Part shown: one piece after another, positions 20,831 through 32,772 of the stretch
Numbering within the stretch: the first letter of the stretch is position 1
How the letters are laid out: each line of letters begins with the position of its first letter
Assembly: GCA_037953745.1 (NCBI GenBank)
Contig: JBAKBP010007093.1
Span: 1-64,000 of the forward strand
DNA length: 64,000 nucleotides
Source: Lithodes maja
Lineage: Eukaryota; Arthropoda; Malacostraca; Decapoda; Lithodidae
Direction: 5' to 3'
Made by a program: the position numbers and the translations under genes
Notes under the pieces: model-generated
Told to the model about the DNA's origin: nothing
The model's database searches: none
The model's input: only the letters and a program-made list of their open reading frames with translations

Positions 20831-23800
20831 TAGGTAGATTAGTTAACCAATGTTAGGAAGACGTTTTGAGGTACGTTCCTATATAGGTTATTGTAAGGTT
20901 TAACCGTTTGGGAGGTTACATTATGTAGTTATAGGTTGATTGATGTATACTGGTAGGTTCACTGCTCTCCGTCCAGCTCTCTCGTAGATTGATAAATAAG
21001 ATCGATAAATTTTTCTATTCTCATTTAGTAATAGTAATGCTGCCACCGTAACCTTATACCTTATAAACATAGGTAAAGGAATTAAAAGCTCTGTATCCAA
21101 AACCAAATTGATTTATTCAAACAAAATTAGATTTAAAATATTACAAAGAGAATCCCCTAAGGCTAGAGGGAAACTCCCGGGGTTGTGATTGTCCCCAATG
21201 CTTGTGTATTAGTGTGGTCAAAACCTCCTCTCCTACCTTCACTACACACCTCAGGTTCACCCCAGGCACATGATCTTAACTTCTGATTCACGTGCACAGA
21301 GCCTGGGTGACAACCCAAAAGTGCCGGTGAGATTAAAGGGCGTGAGAAAGGATCTGACATGGTAATAACTAGAAGGGAGGAAGTACAGGAAGTTACAATG
21401 AATTATTCTTGAGATTGCACAGTCCCACTCTTAAATACGTAGACACTGTAAGTAAATCACCTTAAAATTATATGAGAGTTGAATATAATAAATCCTATAA
21501 TAATGATTTAATCTAACATGAAATACGGCCCCATGTAAATACTTGCGTTCCACCTCCACCGCAAGGCAGACACTTAAAAGTACATGAGAGTAAAACAAAA
21601 TTAGTTAAACTCTAACAAAAATATCCAAATTGAAGAAAAATCTTAAGTACAATGGAATTTTAAAGTATTTTGTTAATAAAAATAAAATTATAGAAATGTA
21701 CCAATACATTGGAACAAGGCATATATAATTGATTAGAAACAAATTGAACAAAGCAAAAACAAATTGCAAAGACAATGTACAAAACACAGTTGCAAAGAAA
21801 ATACTAAAGGTAGTATTTCTAAACTAAAATTCCCAATAAAGAAAACAAAAAACATACAAAGACTCATTATAATTCAATGAAGTCTGCTGTAACTCGATTA
21901 ACAAAGCAAAGTAATCAAATGCAAATATATAAAACAAGGTATACACGAAAAGATACAGCTGCAGTAAAAAAAATCCTACCCACAGGAAAAAGGAATATCA
22001 GTACTAGACGCAGAATTCTACATAGGCTAAACCCGTGGTGCTAACACAATACCTACCAAGTCTGATAAAAAACATATTAAAATCATTTCGCAAAAGCAAA
22101 AAAAAAAAAAAAAAAAAAAATTTTTAAGCCCGATGTAAAATAAAGGAATAACATCCTACCTATAGGGACAAAAATATCAATAATAAACACAGAAATCTAC
22201 ATACACCCGTGGTGTGCATAAGATACCCTACCTACTGTATGTTGTCAAAAAACATTGCACAAAAAAACTACAAAATAAAAAAACTAATAAAATTTGTAAT
22301 AATTATATTCAGCCGGTAGCTAGCCGGTACCGGTAACCTAATAATGCATTTCTATGGCCAATCCTATACTAGAATATAATCACACACTCATTGTTGCAAA
22401 CACCATTACAACTTAGTGTAAATTAATTCTTATACAAAAGTCACTAATCAATTTCACAAATCCCACAACAATCAATACTAAGGAATTACAATAACCAGCA
22501 CATGAATTAAATGTCAGGCATAAAGCATCCAAACAAAAATACCACACACAGGCAAACTAAAAACCACCAAGAAAAAAAAAGCATTTTCAAAACCAAAAAA
22601 CATAACTTGAAAAACAAAAACATAGAAGTTATATTAAGTACCCTACATACAGATATTAATAAATCAACTCCTACATTTTATTTTTATCATAAAATCTCAC
22701 ACAACAAACTATAAATGTTGAGGGAAAAGAAATCCATTCTCAAAGGTAATGACATAGATGGAATACACATTTCTTCTTTCAGTATGTCTGTGCTCCAAAG
22801 AACACGACTAAAAAAAAAAAAAAAATCCACAGGATACTTGAAAACATAGATGTATTTATTTTCAAAATCACTCATAAAAAAATAACTTCTCTTGCAAAAG
22901 CTTTACAAGAAAATGTTATTCCACAAATATTTCTTTTCAAGGACATATGCCAAAACAGAGATATCCAAACAACTATATTTTTTTTTTATTGCAAATATGC
23001 CAATCCATTCCAGACAAAAATATAAATATCAGATGTTGAAACTCTGTGCCTAATTTGAATGTTATGAGATCTGTTGTTGCTCAAACGTCTTCGAGTACAA
23101 TTAATAAAATAACTCTACGGAAATTGAACATTCGATTTCAATTCGATAAGATTGGACAAATTTAGAATATTGAAAACACTTAACTAAACCCAATTGTACA
23201 GTAAGCCAACTCGTTATAAAACATGGAAACACGTGACTAAAATACACTGTGATCCAACCAAAATTAACTCGAAATAAACGTGAGGGAACTCTCAACATTA
23301 ATAAAATTCAATCGTAAAAAAATAATAAGCCACAATATTAGTGAAACAAAGTCAACCTATATATACAGTCCTTAACTGTAGCCAAAAGGCAAAACACGAC
23401 TTACCAAACTGGGCAAAAAAAAAAAATGTGAGAGAGAACATTCATTTAAGCACTAAACAAAATTGTCAGAAAAAATACTGAATGAAATCAAAGTTATCTG
23501 ATCGATTCCAAATAGATTACTTCATCACTGTCACACAATACACAATTAAATTCTTCCAAAATCCAAATCAAACAAAACTCGAGAAAAAAATGGTAGTCGA
23601 ACGAAAATCGACAGTCCAGAAATTGGACTTATATTAAAACAGAAAGATGTTATAAAAACACATAAATAAATTAGAATAAGTAGAAAACTTTACAAAACTT
23701 GCACAAATGAAAGCAAATATTATCTATTATCGTGTTAATAGAAGAATAAAAATGCCAGCGAGTGAAAGAAAACAAAATCTGAAATAAATAAGCTGGTAGC

Positions 23801-24638
23801 CGAAACTCGCAAGAAATACGAACTGAAGTTAAGAAACAAAAATTGTACATACAATAAGAATGTTGAAATGACGCACTTAGAAATATAACATAAACAGGTA
23901 CTCAATTACCTTCGTTGCCGCAAGCGAGATGCATTTTTACAGTAATCAGTCACTTATGTGAGTCGCCGAACTCACTCGTAGAAAGATAGCCAATAAAATA
24001 CTTTTAACAAATGAACATTGGAATCACTTTAAAAACCACAGAAGTTCCCAAACCGAAATTAAACTCAACCGCATAATTCAACTTGCGGGGGAAAAAACTT
24101 AGGAGAAAAAAAATCTCACAGAGAATAAAATTCAACAAAGTAAAATGCACATTACACATCAGAACACTCGTGAATACAAGTTTAGGGAAAACATCTGGGA
24201 ATTACCGAATACCGCATACCGTATACATATTGCAAGGGTGAGACAGAGACTGACTGTGCGAGCCTGTCAACCCGATCACGTGACAGGTCAGGAGGTCGCC
24301 ACCAGCATCTCAGACTCATATGAGAATACCGATATGAAATGACATGAAGATTATTTGGAACTTTGACTGAACGACATTATGAAGTGTCCGCCATTTCACT
24401 GAAGATTTGACATGAGTTACACAACACACAATGACTAGCAGAGCTCATTTTATGAGATATAATTAAGACATTGAATTTCTCTCCCTAGACATGTGTAAGA
24501 AACATAAAAAGAAGTGAGTTGGAAGTGATTAGACTAATTGAATTTGCACAAACAAAAATAAATTATGATTACGACCGTGAAACAATATCTATAGATGTTT
24601 GAATCTCAATATACTATATTATACTGAATTACACACAT
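20831..24638. other. AT-rich stretch with no recognised gene
   Basis: No transposon protein or RNA gene recognised. A diverged local duplication lies at about 21975-22125 and 22145-22265 (shared atcctacc-ca/ta, aatatca, acccgtggtg, then aaaaaacat), joined by a 22-bp A-run around 22100. Short frames here are chance products of AT-rich sequence. Confidence 0.5.
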
Positions 24639-25550
24639 TTAACACTCAACGAGCGGCTAGGTCGGTAAATTCTACTACCTGCCAAGCGGGTGGTTTTACC
24701 CTAAACAAGCTTATTTTCGTGCTCTTTTTCATGCATACACAAGAGCCAGAGCGTAATACAATTATGTGTCCCTGAAAGTGCGTTAATTGAGCTTTCCAAT
24801 GACACCTGAACCATCCTTCTAGGATCACTGGTTGTCTTGCAACGATCGTGCAACCGAAGGGCAAAATCGCTAAAATACGGTCATTTCGTTACATAATTAC
24901 GTGTGTAGCGAGGGAGGGAAGGTGGATGTGTGTGTAGTATATGTTAGTAGGCCCACGGCAACCGTGGCGAGCGGTAATGAGGCAACCTATGCTCCTCCCG
25001 TCGCTCGTCTCTCTCTCAGAGCCAATATTGTGCCAAAATTGCACACAGACTTAACCCTTGTCTAGCGGGGGGTTTTGGGCTTATTTGGGCATATTCAGGC
25101 TCTTCTGAATGATAAATCAAGTATCTGCATGAAAAGAAATGTATTCAGCAAAAAAATAGGCGCTAAAACCTTCAAAATGAGACCAGAACGAGCTACGTAG
25201 CACTCGTGGTTCTCATACAGTGGTACCACCAACATGGGAGTTTAGCGTATAGCGGTATATTTTTCCCAGCTATGCTCACTACTGGCTACACTGCCGGCCT
25301 CTCGAGAACACAGGGAGGGTAAGTTAGCGGGCGGCGGTAAGCCCTGGATGTCGGCCGTGTGGCCTGCTGCGCTCCCAGCCATTTGCACTCGATTTTAACC
25401 CTTTAAAAGCCTTAATAATGCTCCTAACTTGCTGCTTTTTGGATACGGACTTAAGTCGGGCCCTGCTCTTTAAGTGTTAAGTCGGGCCCCGCCACATAGT
25501 CCTTTCTTCTCCATACGGACTTAAGTCGGGCCCCGCTAAAGAAGGGTTAA
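24639..25550. mobile_element. piggyBac-like non-autonomous element(s), TTAA-flanked
   Basis: The left end reads ttaacactcaacgagcggc and the right end, reversed, ttaacccttctttagcgggg. An internal start at 25051 (ttaacccttgtctagcgggg) pairs with the right end over ~20 bp with two mismatches, so 25051-25550 may be a separate nested unit. Part of 24650-25045 is homologous to the element at 31142-31629. TTAA ends and terminal inverted repeats are the piggyBac hallmark. No transposase frame. Confidence 0.65.
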
Positions 25551-25735
25551 ATACACTTTGAAGTGATTAGTGATGTTAGCAGATTTTCTATACCGAGAGT
25601 GAGTTGAGGAGCGAGTGGTGGTAGAGTGAGAGGTCAGCAACACTGTTGATCAACACGCTGACTTGCTCAGCTGACGCACACAGTCCGCTCCCAAACAAAG
25701 TCGCCTCCCTGCAGCCAACTCGTCCGACTCGTCAC

Positions 25736-27908
25736 ATGCCCACTCAGGAATCGCCGTCGAAAGTTGAACTCGTAGAGTTGATGAATAAAGAACTGCTAGA
25801 TGGTTTAACTTAACGGATGTGGTTGGACATGAACGGAGATAATGAACAGGATGTTCTAGGACAAACTAGAGAAGGAAGAGAACATATCATCGCATGTGCC
25901 AGCCGAACACTAAATCCAGCAGAAATCAACTATCCAGTAGCCAAAAGAGAATGCCTATGTATCATTTGGGCCTTGCAACACTTCAAAGCTTGCCTAGCAG
26001 GTGTCAAGGTCACCATCATCACCGATCACCACGCCCTCCAATGGCTACGCAAATCTGATACCAAAAACGCCTTGACCGTCAGGTGGCGAGAATCATGAGA
26101 AGAGTTTAACTTTGAAATTGCTTATCGACCAGGAAAGCTCCATACCAACGCTGATGCTTTATCCAGACTTCAAACTAACCCAGCCAAGGACACCTCCAGC
26201 CAGAACACTGAGATTCAGCCAATTTTACCAATCCATCATCAAGACTCATTATATCAAGACAAACAAGAACTGCTTAAACAATTTCAACGACAAGAAAAAC
26301 CAGGCTGGATGCCTAGAAGTATTTTCTCCCAACTCACCAGAAGAGGAGATAATTTGTTCATGCTAGACGTAAAAATTGTTATAACACCCAATGCAGCACT
26401 CTCAACTATGCAATCCATCCATAATCCATATGCACAATGGCATTCATTTAGCCCAGAGGAAGTTAACTGCTACCTTCCAACAAGTGAACTGGACTCCCTC
26501 TCCTTACATCACAGCTAAAAGAAGTACAGAAGCCTGCAGAGCCTGTGCATTGGGCAATGACAGGACCCGTACAGCCGGACCTACAGGAAAATGAGTAGCG
26601 TCCAAACCATGGCAACTTCTAGCAGTAGATGTGATGGGACCCATGGAATGAAATCAAGGCTATAAATACATTATCACTTTTGTGGACACATTCTCGAAAT
26701 ATGTAATTGCATGTCCAGCAAATGAACATTTCACTTTAGCAGTAGCTGAAGCAATGATACAGCACGTTTTTCCTTATTTTGGATTACCTGAAGCTATTCA
26801 TTCGGATAATGCCCCTGAATTCACCAGTCACATATGGTCCCAACTATCCCAGATGTGTGGATTCATAATTAGCCACTCCTCCCTGTATTGGCCTCAGGGT
26901 AACTCAATTTGTGAAAGAAGCCACCGAACAATTGCAAACCAAATAAGAACATGCCTGCAACAAATGAACACAAACGATTAGCCCAGCCAATTGAAAATAG
27001 TCCAGTGGGGGATAAATACCTGCCCCAGAAAAGACGGAATTTCATCCCATGAACGTGGGTTTGGAGTACCACCTTTACTCCTACCTCTACGTAATCTGTC
27101 TGTCCCTTACGAGCCCTCTTCAAATTTTTACCAATCTTTAGTACATCTAAAAAAACGCCTTCGACAGCTGCAATATATCCAAGACCTACAACCTGACGGA
27201 ACAGCCAAAGTTAGTCCCCACCATGTCGGCGATCTTGTCATGGTTGCTCAACTGCCAGTGCCATCCAAACTCAAACCCAGATATCAAGGTCCTTTCGAGA
27301 TCTCAACTGTTCCAAACTGTTATCAGGTTACCATTAATTATTTTGGTGAGTCACGCACATACCGAAATAAATATATACGTAGGTTTCAACCCATTGATGA
27401 AAATATTATTATGCTTGCTTATCCCAAAGATGATGACACATTGCTTGCAGCTAATGACCAGAATTTAGGATCCACAGAACCATTGGCACCTCCCACTCTT
27501 CCACCCATCTCTCCTCCACGATTAGCTAAACCAAATTTTGTTCCACCACCTATTCAACCAATAACTAAACCTAATATCAACCAAAATCCTCTTGCACTAT
27601 TTTTTCCCTCACACACCTTTGGCTCTGAAACTGCCCCTCCAATTCCTAAGCAAATTGTCTCTGCACCTCCTCAACTTCCTACTCAATAAAACAAGACTGT
27701 CTCTAAACTGAAGTCAACTCCTCCCATTACCTCACCTGCCTACAGCTTATCTGTTTTTCCTGAATCACCCTGTCCTTTACCTAGTATTCCAGCCATAAAT
27801 ATCATTCCCTCGCTAGAATGTCAAACTTCTCCTTCACTGTCTGAAACGTCATCAACGTTACCCACTCATCAAGATACCCAACCAACAAATCTATCTAATC
27901 AAAACAAC
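25736..27908 (+). pseudogene. Gypsy-3: Ty3/gypsy pol (RNase H, integrase, C-terminal tail), left part
   Basis: Starts with a short frame MPTQESPSKVELVELMNK that stops after ~25 codons, then a decayed but readable pol. RNase H: HIIACASRTLNPAE and TDHHALQWLRK. The connection contains IAYRPGKLHTNADALSRL. Integrase: first Asp in LLAVDVMGP, second Asp in IHSDNAPEF, Glu in WPQGNSICERSHRTI. A Pro-rich tail follows GDLVMVAQLPVPSKLKPRY. Numerous frameshifts and stops; gag, protease and RT are missing, so there was a large internal deletion. The tail is cut at 27908 by BEL-2 and resumes at 56755. No 5' LTR found. Confidence 0.85.
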
Positions 27909-28070
27909 TGTCCAGACTCGTAAGTAACTCGACAGTTTAGGTTAAGTAAACATACTGGAAGTTCAAATTAGGCGCCAGTATTAGGTTAATTAAGTTATAT
28001 ATCTTTATAAAAGATATGTACTATTTCGTATTAAGTTTCTATGGGTTTATCATCCATAATTATATCGGGT

Positions 28071-29523
28071 TATCTATCTATCTATCTATTGTCTGATACC
28101 GTGATCCCCGAAGGGGTGGCCACGAACGAACCGCCCCCATGCACCTCTGTCCCCAGTCATTCGACGCCCCTCCCCCCAACCAGCACCGCCTTCGTTCATG
28201 TACTTCCTCACTCCATCCTTCCACCTCTCATTCGGTCTACCTCTCCCTCTCTGTCCCTCCACCTCGCTCTCGTACACATTCCTAGTCATTCTCTCGCTTT
28301 CCATACGTTCCATATGGCCGAACCATCACAAGTTGTTCCTTTTCACACTTTCCAGCACATCTACCTCCACACCACACCTCCTTCTTACTTCCTCATTAGT
28401 CTGTCTATCCCTCCATGTAACTCCGCACACACTCCTTAAGTAATTCATTTCCACTGCTCTCACTCTTGGTCTGAGTCTCTCAATCAACGTCCATGCTTCG
28501 CTTCCGTAAGTCAGTGTCGGGATTACCACATTGTCATGCAAGGACTTCTTCACTTCCATACTGACCACCCTATTTCTTGTTACTGCTTTTAGCGTTCCTA
28601 CAACCCTCTTCCCCTGTTGTACCCTCTCCCGCACTTCTTCATCCATAGTCCCATCTTTACTCAACACACTGCCCAGATACTTAAAAGGGTTGACGATCTC
28701 CATAGCCTGACCGTTCAGCTTCACCTCACACTCTGTGACTTCACCCTTTTCGAAAACCATAACCTTGCTCTTCCCCGCATTTACCTTCAAATTCCGTTTT
28801 CGCACACTGTTCCAAACTCATTTACCAGACCCTGCAACTCCCATTCATTATCACTCATCAGAACTGTATCATCCGCAAACAGCAGTATAGGTAGCTTCCA
28901 CTCAATTCCCTCCCTTTTCAGCGATACACCAACATCCACTGCTCTTGATAGTATTTCTTTCATGACTCCATCCATATATACAGTAAACAAGGGGAGGTGT
29001 GGTGGAGTGGTCTTGTCACTGGCCTGGTAATCCAAAGGTCCCGGGTTCAAATCCCGATGTATCAATGGGAAGATATTATTGGGATGGAATTTGTGCTGTA
29101 CCTGGTATCAGTGCATTACCACAAGCCCACCGAAACGTCAATAAAATACCCTCATTGTTCCCTGATTAAATAGCACTGTATGAATATTCCCATATTCAAA
29201 ATATGCTATAGGGGTGCAATGCCTGGTGAGTTATCTGCTCAACAGGTGGCGTTGTGTATGTGTAAGTGTGAGAGTCCGAGTGTAGGGGATGAGACAGTGA
29301 AGCACGGGAACGAGATGGCTTCAGAGATGGGGTCGTTTCGGGCCATGAGTGAGCACCGTGCCTCATGTGAAGGCAAGATGGCAGGTGCTCGTTGTACTCT
29401 ACGTGCTTCACATGTCTCACTCCCTAGACTGGAACAAGACCTCACGGGCTTCACTGTTCATTGTAAAGCGGTGAATGTTAAGGCTCTCAGCCTATGCCCG
29501 AGAGGAAGTAAGTTGGAATATAG

Positions 29524-29555
<32 letters not shown>

Positions 29556-29607
29556 ACAGGGACATCACACACCCCTGTTTCAAACCAACATTCAGGTCAA
29601 AGAACTC
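28071..29607 (-). mobile_element. RTE-type LINE fragment with GATA-like tail, split by a SINE
   Basis: Minus-strand RT remnant. The upstream part reads FFDLNVGLKQGCVMSLW at 29555-29607. It resumes after the SINE as FTVYMDGVMKEILSRAVD, then the catalytic LLFADDTVLMSDNEWEL, RNLKVNAGKSKVMVF and FKYLGSVLSKDG. Its end is MERMESERMTRNVYESEVEG with RGRGRPNERWKDGV, typical of the C-terminus of RTE-like endonuclease-RT proteins. The 3' end is a (GATA)n-type tail seen as atctatct at 28070-28090. 5'-truncated, with one frame change at ~28800. A 236-bp piece of the same family is at 49476-49712. Confidence 0.87.
28991..29553 (+). mobile_element. tRNA-derived SINE with poly(A) tail
   Basis: The head resembles a tRNA gene: an A-box tggtggagtgg at 29000-29010 and a B-box ggttcaaatcc at 29044-29054, ~34 nt apart, matching the pol III internal promoter. 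A ~470-bp body and a ~30-nt A-run at 29524-29553 follow. It interrupts the RTE LINE reading between SLW and FTVYMDG. The body matches the fragment at 19168-19257. It needs a LINE for movement and would be transcribed by RNA polymerase III. Confidence 0.85.
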
Positions 29608-30148
29608 ATTACAATTAATCCGGTATATCTTGTAGATACTTAAATGACGCATTGGTGGATATGAACTGCGCATGCGTAATTTTTGGACAAGCGGGTTGCT
29701 TGCCGGGAAAAGACAGACTCGCTTTAGCTACGACCTCATGAACAACTCCTTCCAACCGCTCCAATACAACCACCTGTTTCATGCTAAGTCACTCTAATTC
29801 TTATCTCCTAGTGGCCACTATACCTTCTATCTATTCCTAATTCTATCCTTGAGCTATCCATCACTATCAACGTTTAAAGTAAGTTAACTCTTGTAGGTTT
29901 ATAGGTAAATTTCACGTTTACTCTTGAATTCTTACAAATTGGCCCTTCGAACCTCTGAACTTTGCCTTATGCTAACTTTTCTTCCTTGTATTTTCTTTCT
30001 CCTGCTTTCCTTTTGTCTATTATTTCCTAGCTATTCCTTCTTTTTGTTCCCTGTTTCCGCTTCCCTAGTGTCCCCTGTATCCTTATGGGCTGTTGATTCT
30101 TGTCTGTGGCCTAATTTGCGCCGGGTCCCGCTTGTTTTACCCGACCAT

Positions 30149-30725
30149 ATGAGCCGCCGCCATGTGTTTCCGACCGGCGCTTTTGGCGGGGGGGGGGGGG
30201 GGGGGGAGGAAGATTATAAGCGTGTGATCACTGTCTACCACAAGCCTATTAAAAAAGTTTCTATTTTAGGACATAGCTATGTCAAGGATATTTATGTGGA
30301 AAAGCCGGTGTACCACCCATTCTTCCAAGTGAAAACTTTTGCCCAAGGTGGTGCTCGAGTGGACACACTTAAGTCCTCTGCGGCCTGGGAGAGCCACTTC
30401 CGTTACCAGCCGGACCTGACCTTCTTTGTCTTGGGCGGGAATGACGTATATCCTGAGACAGACATCCGCTCTGTCGCCAACGCCACCCAGGATCTTGCAA
30501 AAGAGAGGATATCTCAGGGACCTGTATTATTATAGGCCTGGAGGCGAGACCGGCGCCCCGCGGTCTGACGGCAGAGCGGTACAAGAGCATCAGAAACGGA
30601 ATAAATCGCTGGCTGTAAAAAGTACTGCCATTCACTAAGTCCCGCTACCAATCCATGGAGGTGCGGGACGGTGATTACAGTGAAGACGGCGTACACTTGA
30701 CTTATGATGCCAGCGAGAATCTGTA
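30149..30725 (+). pseudogene. SGNH/GDSL-hydrolase-like frame in BEL-2 leader
   Basis: From ATG 30149 (MSRRHVFPTG) a Gly run is followed by a domain with ILGHSYVKDIY (block I with the candidate nucleophile Ser), FAQGGARVDTL (block II-like Gly) and FFVLGGNDVYPETD (block III Gly-Asn-Asp). After a frameshift near 30530 it continues as LTAERYKSIRNGINRWL-like sequence and EDGVHLTYDAS (block V Asp-x-x-His) at about 30690. All four SGNH blocks are thus recognisable in order. Upstream, in the same frame from ATG 29969, is a strongly hydrophobic ~40-residue stretch that could be a signal or membrane segment or merely a pyrimidine-rich leader. SGNH domains occur in some LINE ORF1 proteins and Ngaro-type elements. 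It lies between the BEL-2 5' LTR and gag; its origin is unresolved. Confidence 0.6.
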
Positions 30726-31141
30726 AGAGGGTCGTGGCTGCTGCCCAGTAGCACTTCAAGCTCGATAAACAGGCTCTGAGGGAGCAGTCGGATGAGGGGT
30801 GGGAGGCGGCTAGGTTTTCCAAAGTGGATCTCAGTAATAATTAGGTGGTAGGCTATAGGTGTAAAATTGTAACAATTAAATTAATGTAAAGTAGAATTAT
30901 AAGGGTTGAATTGATTTTGTTCGGTCTTAACTAAATTTAAAGGGGTAATTACCACAAACATTTTTGGTACCATCAGATGCTAGGCTAGCCTAGTTTATTA
31001 TAAGTTTACAAATTAAATTGGCTTGTTATACAGCATTTTGGCATCCCTTCCTTAGTGTACTCTAACAACATTTTGCCGCATATTATGTGAGGGTAATTAC
31101 TTTTATTTTGTGAGTGGAGACAGTATAGGCATTCGTTAACT

Positions 31142-31629
31142 TTAACACCTTATTAGCGGCCTAGGCGGTTTATTTATATGTACCGCCCAGCGGGGTGTTT
31201 TTAGCCAAAATAGGGCTGTTTACGTGATCATTTTCATGCCTAAATAAGACACAGAACGTAAAACAAGCATCTATCCCTGAAAGGGCATAAACAGAGCTTT
31301 CGAATGACACCATAACGATCCTTTTATGATGGCTAGTTTTCTTGCAACAACCGTGCAACGCGAGTGCAAAAAGCATGTAATTAGGCACTTTCCCCATACA
31401 ATTCCGTATATAGCGAGTGAGAGAGGGAGGGAGGAGGTGGGATTCGTGTCAGTAGGTTCGCCGCGGTGGTCTGGAGCAGTCATACGCTCGCTACTCTCCT
31501 GCCACCACTTGTTTCTCTCTCTCAGCAACATTACGTGCTGAAATTGCCACACGACCTATGTCGAGCGCCGCCACATAGTCCAGCTTTATTTAACTCGACT
31601 TATGTTGCGCGCCGACAGTTAAGGGTTAA
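31142..31629. mobile_element. piggyBac-like MITE (TTAA-flanked)
   Basis: Left end ttaacaccttattagcggc and reversed right end ttaacccttaactgtcggc share most positions over 19 bp; both start with TTAA. The body is homologous to 24650-25045 (shared ctgaaag-gc, agctttc-aatgacacc and ttgcaac-a-cgtgcaac words). No transposase. Confidence 0.75.
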
Positions 31630-31941
31630 TTATTGCGCTCTGCATCTTATTTCCCTCATTATTGCCCTACACCAACAAAATTGCCGCATTTAAAACAAGG
31701 TTAACTATTTAATTTTAAGATTGGAGATATTTAGGCGTTGTTCGTTTACTTTCATTATTGTGTTCCGCATCATATTTCTCACCTATTGCCATATCCCGAC
31801 ATCACACGTTTAATTAATTATTACGTTTTAAGTCGGGGTTCCCTACATCTTGCCTTTATTGGCGTCAGCTAAGTTTCTGAGCGCGCTTTACGTCCATATA
31901 GGTAAGATATAATAATTTTCTATTTCCTGTGTATTGCCATC

Positions 31942-32772
31942 ATGTCATTGACTTTATCCCAGTACAAACGATGCAAGGGGGGTATCAAGAGTGGTTTGAC
32001 TAGGATCACCAAAGATATTGCTACATTTTTAGTTGATGCAGATAATGATGCGATTTAGGCTAAATTGGCTTCAGTAATAAGACAGCTCGACGATTTAAAT
32101 TCATGTTGCCGTGAAATGGAAACGCTCTATGGAGACGACACAGAGTATTTTGCGGACATAGAAGTAAACATGGATTATCTAGAGCATCTTGATCAGGTTA
32201 TCGTCCTCCTTAAAGGTAAGCTAAAACACAAGGAGCCAAATCGTGCTGCAGTTAACAGAAATGCCAGTATAAGATTGCCAAAAATAACCCTTCCTGTGTT
32301 TGACAGTGATCCCACTCTATGGTTGGGATTCTGGGATATGTTCCACTGTAGTTTCCACAGCAATGCGGAGCTCAGTGACATCCAAAAATTCACCTACTTA
32401 AGAGGTCAACTGAATGGCGAGGCAAAACAACTAATTGAAGGTTTTGCGATTGAGGGAGCCAGCTACCAAACAGCGGTTGCCCTTCTACAGAAAACCTATG
32501 AGCACAGGGACAGAATTAAGGCGGCACATATAACTAACCTTACTACTTTGAGTCCTCCCTCTTACAATGTCGAGGAACTAAAAGGATTCTATGCTAGTTT
32601 TGAAAGTACACAGAGGTCAATAGAGACCCCACAAATTACCCTTCATAAAGCTAGTTTTGTAATTCTCATGAATAAATTGCCATCCCCACTACTGGAAACA
32701 TTAAAGAGAACTTTAGGTGAAAAAGGTCTGGACCTAGAAAGGTTTGTGCAGGCTTACCAGACAAGTATTTAA
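31942..32772 (+). pseudogene. BEL-2 gag (capsid region)
   Basis: Reading starts at ATG 31942 (MSLTLSQYKR), hits an in-frame TAG at 32056 and continues in the same frame. It contains the DUF1759-type capsid: LPVFDSDPTLWLGFWDMF, then FTYLRGQLNGEAKQLIEG, then YNVEELKGFYASFES. It aligns block by block with the BEL-1 gag. A frameshift near 32770 separates it from the knuckle/protease part. Confidence 0.87.

Larger units (their letters stand above)
27909..29936 (+). repeat. BEL-2 5' LTR, interrupted at 28071-29607
   Basis: Segments 27909-28070 and 29608-29936 match the 3' LTR pieces 54402-54565 and 54566-54595/56450-56749 (for example taactcgacagtttagg, atgacgcattggtggata, ttgaattcttaca). Between them lies an RTE LINE. 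A tggcccttcgaacc primer-binding-like motif begins 3 nt after the LTR end; similar cttcga-type sites are common in BEL/Pao elements. Confidence 0.88.

Noticed and set aside
28041..28443. Ser/Pro/Thr-rich plus-strand frames
   Set aside because: Antisense to the RTE LINE, whose minus-strand frame carries specific RT C-terminal motifs.
28991..29065. Functional tRNA gene
   Set aside because: A and B boxes fit, but acceptor pairing is poor and the unit continues into a ~470-bp body with poly(A), so it is a SINE head.
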